Assembly: GCA_035942255.1 (NCBI GenBank)
Contig: DASZDG010000146.1
Location: 1 to 64,000 of the forward strand
Length of the DNA stretch: 64,000 nt
Reading direction: 5' to 3'
Origin: JALZEG01 sp035942255
GTDB taxonomy: Bacteria; Actinomycetota; CADDZG01; WHSQ01
Below the pieces are notes generated by a model. That model was not told the origin of the DNA and did not search any database. It saw nothing but the letters and a program-made list of their open reading frames with translations. This document shows, in pieces, positions 58,856 to 64,000 of this stretch. A program made the translations under genes and the position numbers. Position 1 is the stretch's first letter; each line of letters begins with the position of its first letter.

Positions 58856-59653
58856 CTACCGCTCCCGCTCCGCAGACCGTTGAGGCAACCGCACTCTGAA
58901 CGTCGTCCCGCTGCCGGGCTCGCTCTCGACCTCGATCGTGCCCCGGTGCTGCTCGACGAGGCCCTTCACGATGTAGAGACCGAGACCGAATCCTGCGCTG
59001 GACGAGGAGTCCATCTGTCTGAAGCGCTCGAAGATCGTCCCGAGCTCGGCGGCGGGGATCCCACGGCCGCGGTCGGAGACCTCGAGAAGGGTCTCCGACG
59101 AGAGGTCGAAGACCCCAACTCTTACCTTCGACCCCTCGGGCGAATACTTGAGAGCGTTCTCGACGAGGTTCGTCATGATCTGGCGGATCGCGGTCGGGTC
59201 GCCCCACGCGACGGGCTCGTCGGGCTCCGCGACGACCTCTACCTCGTGCGCGCTCCCGCGGGCCTCTCGCAGCTCCCGCGCGACCTCGCGCGCGAGCGTC
59301 GCCAGCTCGATCCTCTGGCGTTGCGGGACGGCTCCGCCGGCCTCGAACTGCGCGCCCGACAGGACGCCTTGCGTCAGCCGCAGCAACCTGTCGCCCTGCC
59401 GCTGGATCATCTGGAGGAAGGCCTCCCGCTCCTCGGCGGACATCTGGTCCCCGCCGCGGGCAAGCGTCTTGGCGGCGCCGATCATCGCGGTGAGGGGCGT
59501 GCGCAGCTCGTGGGAGACCGTGGCGACGAAGTCGTTCTTCAGGCGGTCGAGCTCCTCGAGACGGGCGATCGTCGCGTCTCGCTCGGCGAGAGCGGCCCGG
59601 AGCTCCTCGACGGTGGTGGCGCTGCCGCCGGCTACCGCTTCTCCGTCTGCCAT
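58856..59653 (-). CDS. Soluble sensor histidine kinase
   Basis: This 265-residue kinase has no membrane segment or recognised sensor domain: a short coiled coil (about 15-38), HisKA with H48 (ATVSHELRTPLTAM) and HATPase (NLVENALKYSPEG, DRGRGIPAAE, GFGLGLYIVKGL). Its start lies inside the last 22 bases of purF, so it is translated from the purine operon. A role linking purine status to signalling is possible but not shown by sequence. Confidence 0.9.
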   Translation of the reverse strand: MADGEAVAGGSATTVEELRAALAERDATIARLEELDRLKNDFVATVSHELRTPLTAMIGAAKTLARGGDQMSAEEREAFLQMIQRQGDRLLRLTQGVLSGAQFEAGGAVPQRQRIELATLAREVARELREARGSAHEVEVVAEPDEPVAWGDPTAIRQIMTNLVENALKYSPEGSKVRVGVFDLSSETLLEVSDRGRGIPAAELGTIFERFRQMDSSSSAGFGLGLYIVKGLVEQHRGTIEVESEPGSGTTFRVRLPQRSAERER

Positions 59654-61089
59654 GCGCCCGCCTCGTCCGGCTGCTCGAGCACGTGCTTGTTGCGGAGCTC
59701 CTCGCTGGGGATCGGGATCGGGTACCGCGAGGAGAAGCAGGCGGTGCAGAAGTCCTCCGGCGGGATGCCCGTCGACGCCAGCATCCCGTCGAGGGAGAGG
59801 TACGCGAGCGAGTCGGCCTCGATGTGGCGGCCGATCTCATCGACTGACATCTGCGAGCCGATGAGGTCGTCCTGGTCCGGCATGTCGATGCCGTAGAAGC
59901 ACGGCCACTTGATCGGCGGCGACGAGATCCGCATGTGGACCTCACGCGCGCCCGCGTCGCGGAGCATCGCGACGATCTGGCGCGTGGTGTTGCCCCGCAC
60001 GATCGAGTCGTCCACGACGACCACACGCTTGCCCGCGATGACCTCGCGCAACGGGTTGAGCTTCATGCGGATCCCCTGCTGGCGCATCGACTGCGTCGGC
60101 TGGATGAACGTGCGGCCCACGTAGCGGTTCTTGACGAAGCCCTCGCCGTAAGCCACGCCCGACGCGAGCGCGTATCCCTGCGCCGCCGGGACGCCGCTGT
60201 CGGGCACGGGCATCACGAGCTCGGCGGTGGCCGGGGCCTCCTGAGCGAGCCGCTGGCCCATGCGGTAGCGCGTCGCGTAGACGTTCTGGCCCATGAGGGT
60301 CGAGTCGGGCCGGGCGAAGTACACGTGCTCGAAGACGCACGCGGCCGAGCGGGCCGGCGCGAAGTGCTCGCTCTCGAGCCCCTCCGGTCCGATCGTCACG
60401 AGCTCGCCGGGCTCGACGTCGCGCAGGAAGCGCGCGCCGAGCAGGTCCAGCGCGCACGTCTCGGACGCGAGCACCCAGCCCCCGTCCTCGAGCCGCCCGA
60501 TGCACAGCGGCCGCAGCCCGTAGGGGTCGCGGGCGCCGAACACACGGTGCTCGTCCATGATCGTGAACGAGAACGCGCCCGAGAGCCCCGGCAGGACGTC
60601 GAGGATCGCGCGCTTCATGTCGCCGGTGTTCGCGCGGGCGATGTGCGCGGCGACGAGGTCGGTGTCCGACGAGGACGGGAGCCGCGCCGCCTCGGGCGTC
60701 GGGTCGCCCCCGGCGTCGGCGAGCTTGCGCTTCAGCGCGACCGAGTTCACGAGGTTGCCGTTGTGGGCGAGGGCGACCTGCCCGGCCTCGGAGGCCTTGA
60801 ACGACGGCTGCGCGTTCTCCCACGAGGTGGAGCCGGTCGTGGAGTAGCGGACGTGGCCGATCGCGAGGTCGCCGCGGAGGCTGTTCAGCACGGTCTCGTC
60901 GAACACCTGGGAGACGAGGCCGAGCTCCTTGTAGACGACGATCGTCTGCCGGTCGGACACCGCGATGCCCGCGGACTCCTGCCCCCGGTGCTGCAACGCG
61001 TAGAGCCCGTAGTAGGTCAGACGGGCAACGTCTTCACCCGGGGCGTAGATCCCGACGACGCCGCAGGCGTCACGAGCCTCGCCACTCAT
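59632..61089 (-). CDS. purF: Amidophosphoribosyltransferase
   Basis: This 485-residue enzyme transfers the amide nitrogen of glutamine to PRPP, the first step of purine synthesis. The catalytic cysteine is C9 in DACGVVGIYAPG, which implies removal of a short propeptide, as in the Bacillus enzyme. The PRPP loop is VVVVDDSIVRGNTT. Cysteines in AACVFEHVYFARPDS, WPCFYGIDMP and CTAC match the 4Fe-4S ligands of the Gram-positive type. Its start overlaps the purL stop by four bases, and its end overlaps the histidine kinase gene. Confidence 0.96.
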   Translation of the reverse strand: MSGEARDACGVVGIYAPGEDVARLTYYGLYALQHRGQESAGIAVSDRQTIVVYKELGLVSQVFDETVLNSLRGDLAIGHVRYSTTGSTSWENAQPSFKASEAGQVALAHNGNLVNSVALKRKLADAGGDPTPEAARLPSSSDTDLVAAHIARANTGDMKRAILDVLPGLSGAFSFTIMDEHRVFGARDPYGLRPLCIGRLEDGGWVLASETCALDLLGARFLRDVEPGELVTIGPEGLESEHFAPARSAACVFEHVYFARPDSTLMGQNVYATRYRMGQRLAQEAPATAELVMPVPDSGVPAAQGYALASGVAYGEGFVKNRYVGRTFIQPTQSMRQQGIRMKLNPLREVIAGKRVVVVDDSIVRGNTTRQIVAMLRDAGAREVHMRISSPPIKWPCFYGIDMPDQDDLIGSQMSVDEIGRHIEADSLAYLSLDGMLASTGIPPEDFCTACFSSRYPIPIPSEELRNKHVLEQPDEAGAWQTEKR

Positions 61090-63341
61090 GCGTCGATGGT
61101 AGCGGAGAGCCGCCGGGGCAACCCGCTTTCGAAGGAGGCGGCGGCGTCCTCGAGCGATATCGAGAACGATCCGAACGCGAGCTGGTCGCCGCCCACGGAG
61201 CCGAGCCGAGCGGCTGCCAGCCCGGCGGCCGCGGCCCGGTCGAGCACCGCCCGCTCGTCGCCGGAGGCGACCGAGACCACGACGCACCCCGGCGGCTCCG
61301 CGAACAGCGCGCGGTGCGGCTCGGGATCGAGCTGCTCCAGAGCGTCCAGAACGAAGCCCTGGCGTCCTGCGATCGCCGACTCGGCGAGTGTCACGGCAAG
61401 CCCCCCGGATGAGACGTCGTGTGCGGAACGAAGCAAGCCTGCACCCGCCAGCTCGAACAAGACATCATGCAGACGTCTTTCTTCAACGAGGTCGACCGCC
61501 GGAGCCTTCCCGGCGACCGTCCCGTTTACGACTTTTGCGTATTCGCTCCCGCCGAACGCCGAGCCGTCGAACGACCCGAGCAGGAGCAGCGCGTCGCCGT
61601 CCTCGCCGAAGGCGAGGCCCACGGACCGCTCCGGAGAGTGGCAGACGCCGACCATGCCGATCACCGGCGTCGGGTAGATCGCGCGGCCGCTCGTCTCGTT
61701 GTAGAAGGACACGTTCCCGCCCGTTACGGGCGTGCCGAGAGCGGAGCAGGCGTCCCCGATCCCACGGACGACCTCCGAGAACTGCCACATCACGTCGGGC
61801 TTCTCGGGGTTGCCGAAGTTCAGGCAGTTCGTGACCGCGAGCGGCTTCGCGCCCGAGCAGGCGACGTTGCGAGCGGCCTCCGCGACCGCGTGGAGAGCGC
61901 CCTCGTACGGGTCCAGGTAGCAGAGGCGGCCCGGCCCGTCGACCGTGATCGCGACCGCGACGTCGGTCTCCGGGAGCCGGATAACGGACGCGTCCGACCC
62001 GGGCCCATGGATCGTCCCCAGGAAGATCATGTGGTCGTACTGCTCCCAGATCCAGCGCTTCGACGCGATGCCGGGTGAGGACAGGAGGTCCGTGAACGCA
62101 CTTGCGAGGTCGGCGGCGGGCTCTTCGCCGGGGGCCTCGGCCTGCAGCGCGTCCAGCCATGCGGGACGCTCGAGCGGGCGCTGGTAGACCGGGCCCTCCT
62201 CCGCGAGCGCCTCCGCGGGAGCGTCGGCCACGACCTCCCCGCCCGCCAGCACCTTCAACCGCCCGTCCTTCACGACCTCGCCCAGGACCGACGCCTCGAG
62301 CCCCCAGCGGCGGCAGACCTCGAGCACCTCGTCCAGCTTCGCCGGCTCGACCACCGCGAGCATCCGCTCCTGCGACTCCGAGATCATCACCTCGAACGGC
62401 TCCATGCCCGGCTCGCGGCGGTGCACTCGGTCGACGTCGACGACCATCCCGGTGCGCGCCTTCGCGCTCATCTCGGACGTCGGGCACGAGATGCCGCCGG
62501 CGCCGAGGTCCTGGAATCCCGCGACCAGGCCGCGCCGGATCAGCTCGAGCGACGCCTCGATCAGCAGCTTCTCGGTGAACGGGTCGCCGACCTGGACCGA
62601 GGGACGCTTCTCGAGCGAGTCCTCGTCGAACTCCGCCGACGCGAGGATGCTCGCGCCGCCAATCCCGTCGCGTCCGGTCGAGGAGCCGAAGAGCACGACC
62701 GCGTTGCCCGGCCCCTCGGCGCGCCCGTGCATGAGCGAGTCCTCGACGATGCCGAGACACGCGACGTTCACGAGCGGGTTCTCCGCGTAGCACTCCTCGA
62801 AGATCGTCTCGCCCCCGACGGTGGGGACGCCGATCGAGTTCCCGTACGACGAGATGCCGTGGACGACGCCGTCGACGAGATAGCGAGTACGTGCGACGCC
62901 TTGCTCCGTCGTCCCGCCGAGGCGGCCCTCCCCGAGCGGCCCGAAGCGAAGGGAGTCCATCAGCGCGATCGGCCGTGCTCCCATCGAGAGGATGTCGCGC
63001 ACGATCCCGCCGACGCCGGTGGCCGCGCCGTTGAACGGCTCGACGAACGACGGGTGGTTGTGCGACTCGACCTTCCAGGCGACACGCACGCCCGGGGCGA
63101 CCTCCACGATGCCGGCCCCCTCGCCGGGTCCCACCAGGATGTGCGGTCCTTCCGTCGGCATCGTCTTCAGCTGGACGCGGCTGGACTTGTAGGAGCAGTG
63201 CTCGCTCCACATGACCGAGAACATCGCGAGCTCGGTGTAGGTGGGGGCCCGGCCGAGCCGGCCCCTGATCGCGTCGAGCTCCTCGTCGGTGAGCCCGAGG
63301 TCGCGGTGAAGACCTTCGGGGGCCGCGGATGCGAGCGTCAC
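61086..63341 (-). CDS. purL: Phosphoribosylformylglycinamidine synthase, large subunit (short PurL)
   Basis: This 751-residue protein is the short PurL that needs PurQ and PurS. It shows EHCSYKSSRVQL, the ATP/substrate motifs VESHNHPSFVEPFNGAATGVGGIVRD and FQDLGAGGISCPTSEMS, and the second half GNPEKPDVMWQFSEVVRG and GGNVSFYNETSG. It converts FGAR to FGAM. Start: GTG 63341, or TTG 63347 which would overlap the purQ stop by four bases. The purS gene must lie beyond the window edge. Confidence 0.96.
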   Translation of the reverse strand: MTLASAAPEGLHRDLGLTDEELDAIRGRLGRAPTYTELAMFSVMWSEHCSYKSSRVQLKTMPTEGPHILVGPGEGAGIVEVAPGVRVAWKVESHNHPSFVEPFNGAATGVGGIVRDILSMGARPIALMDSLRFGPLGEGRLGGTTEQGVARTRYLVDGVVHGISSYGNSIGVPTVGGETIFEECYAENPLVNVACLGIVEDSLMHGRAEGPGNAVVLFGSSTGRDGIGGASILASAEFDEDSLEKRPSVQVGDPFTEKLLIEASLELIRRGLVAGFQDLGAGGISCPTSEMSAKARTGMVVDVDRVHRREPGMEPFEVMISESQERMLAVVEPAKLDEVLEVCRRWGLEASVLGEVVKDGRLKVLAGGEVVADAPAEALAEEGPVYQRPLERPAWLDALQAEAPGEEPAADLASAFTDLLSSPGIASKRWIWEQYDHMIFLGTIHGPGSDASVIRLPETDVAVAITVDGPGRLCYLDPYEGALHAVAEAARNVACSGAKPLAVTNCLNFGNPEKPDVMWQFSEVVRGIGDACSALGTPVTGGNVSFYNETSGRAIYPTPVIGMVGVCHSPERSVGLAFGEDGDALLLLGSFDGSAFGGSEYAKVVNGTVAGKAPAVDLVEERRLHDVLFELAGAGLLRSAHDVSSGGLAVTLAESAIAGRQGFVLDALEQLDPEPHRALFAEPPGCVVVSVASGDERAVLDRAAAAGLAAARLGSVGGDQLAFGSFSISLEDAAASFESGLPRRLSATIDA

Positions 63342-63343
63342 GT

Positions 63344-64000
63344 TCAAGCGGTCGCGGAGAGGGCGCGGCCGGCGGTGACGTGGTCGAGGATCGAGCCGAG
63401 GATGACCGTCCCGTCCTCCGAGCCGAGGAGCGCGTCGCACGCCCGCTCCGGGTGCGGCATGAGCCCGAACACGTTGCCGCCCTCGTTCACGATGCCGGCA
63501 ACGTCGTCGAGCGACCCGTTCGGGTTGTCCGCGTAGCGCAGCACGATCCGGTTCGACGCCTTGAGCGCGGCGAGCTGCTCGTCCGTGCAGTACCAGTTGC
63601 CCTCGAAGTGGTTGATGGGGATGCGCAACGTCTGGCCCTGCGTAGCGCGGGACGTGAACGGCGTCTGTGCGTTGTCGACGCGGAGGTCGACCCACTTGCA
63701 GAGGAACTTCAGCCCGGCGTTCTTGCGGAGCGCGCCGGGAAGCATGCCGGCCTCGCAGAGGATCTGGAACCCGTTGCAGATGCCGGCGACGAGGCGGCCG
63801 GCCTCCGCGTGCTCCCGCACCGCGTCCATGACCGGCGAGAACCGTGCGAGCGCCCCGGTGCGGAGGTAGTCGCCGTGGGCGAACCCGCCGGGAAGGATCA
63901 CGACGTCGATCCCGTCGAGCGACGTCTCCTCGTGCCACACCATCGAGACGTCCGCGCCGAGGTCGGCGAACGCGCGCTTCGCGTCCAGGTCGCAGTTGGA
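63344..64000 (-). CDS. purQ: Phosphoribosylformylglycinamidine synthase, glutaminase subunit (5' end outside window)
   Basis: The open frame runs to the window edge and encodes 218 residues, starting SNCDLDAKRAFADLGADVSMVWHEET. It has the class I glutaminase nucleophile in AGICNGFQIL and the His-Glu pair in MPHPERACD. It supplies ammonia to PurL. Only a few N-terminal residues are missing (a conserved F-P-G-S-N-C start). An internal ATG at 63943 is not the true start. Confidence 0.95.
   Translation of the reverse strand, partial: SNCDLDAKRAFADLGADVSMVWHEETSLDGIDVVILPGGFAHGDYLRTGALARFSPVMDAVREHAEAGRLVAGICNGFQILCEAGMLPGALRKNAGLKFLCKWVDLRVDNAQTPFTSRATQGQTLRIPINHFEGNWYCTDEQLAALKASNRIVLRYADNPNGSLDDVAGIVNEGGNVFGLMPHPERACDALLGSEDGTVILGSILDHVTAGRALSATA

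Overview
The window is GC-rich, densely coded and rich in GTG/TTG starts and 4-base ATGA/GTGA overlaps. Its gene content points to an actinobacterium (Actinomycetota), probably a soil or sediment lineage outside the best-studied genera. The main supports are a BldC-type regulator beside a conserved hypothetical gene and a valine/leucine dehydrogenase (an order I recall from Streptomyces), a WXG100-type toxin locus, many one- and two-component regulators and the Gram-positive type of short PurL. I cannot name a genus.

Layout. 1-147 is the tail of an unidentified gene, followed by about 1 kb of apparently non-coding DNA holding the 3' half of a tRNA-Glu gene, a probable remnant attachment site. 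1.1-5.0 kb: an OmpR-type two-component system, then a soluble Ser/Thr kinase between two acidic exported proteins. 5.1-5.7 kb: a MazF-type toxin-antitoxin pair. 5.8-10.7 kb: an APC-family (KimA-like) permease with an OB-fold partner, divergent from a KdpDE-like system, with direct repeats in the shared promoter. 10.8-14.3 kb: three exported beta-propeller proteins. 15.3-19.8 kb: a tightly overlapped operon (sigma-like protein, unknown protein, Rad50/SbcC-like ATPase) followed by an ECF sigma factor; a 14-bp sequence plus a correctly spaced CGAT lies upstream of both units. 19.8-23.6 kb: PIG-L deacetylase, exported proteins, an ECF sigma/anti-sigma-like pair and MscL. 23.6-30.6 kb: two divergent operons (MerR, SCP2-hydrolase, acyltransferase, SRPBCC; and MBL-like, unknown membrane protein, SDR) that look like a lipid or terpenoid pathway.

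30.6-34.8 kb: a compositionally different gene for a deoxyribosyltransferase/TIR-like protein with a C-terminal HTH, a VOC dioxygenase, a PAS-GAF-GGDEF protein and an exported protein. 34.8-41 kb: tRNA-Asp, tRNA-Phe, bldC, and a branched-chain amino-acid catabolic operon (amino-acid dehydrogenase, then E1alpha, E1beta and E2 of the 2-oxoacid dehydrogenase). 41-43.3 kb: small exported proteins and a repeat cluster. 43.4-49.4 kb: a tyrosine-catabolic operon (hppD, hmgA, FAH-family hydrolase) joined to nadB and an enoyl-CoA hydratase. 49.4-53.4 kb: membrane proteins and a WXG100-linked nuclease toxin/immunity locus. 53.4-58.4 kb: flotillin/NfeD, two beta-roll calcium-binding proteins and a LURP-one-like protein. 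58.4-64 kb: purQ-purL-purF with a soluble histidine kinase and single-domain response regulator at the 3' end.

The strongest candidates for something undescribed are the sigma/unknown/Rad50-like operon with its shared promoter element, the membrane protein at 28.0-29.8 kb with a duplicated D-x3-H-x5-D-x7-H motif, and the stand-alone deoxyribosyltransferase-HTH gene. All coordinates and motifs were read by eye; no search or folding program was run.
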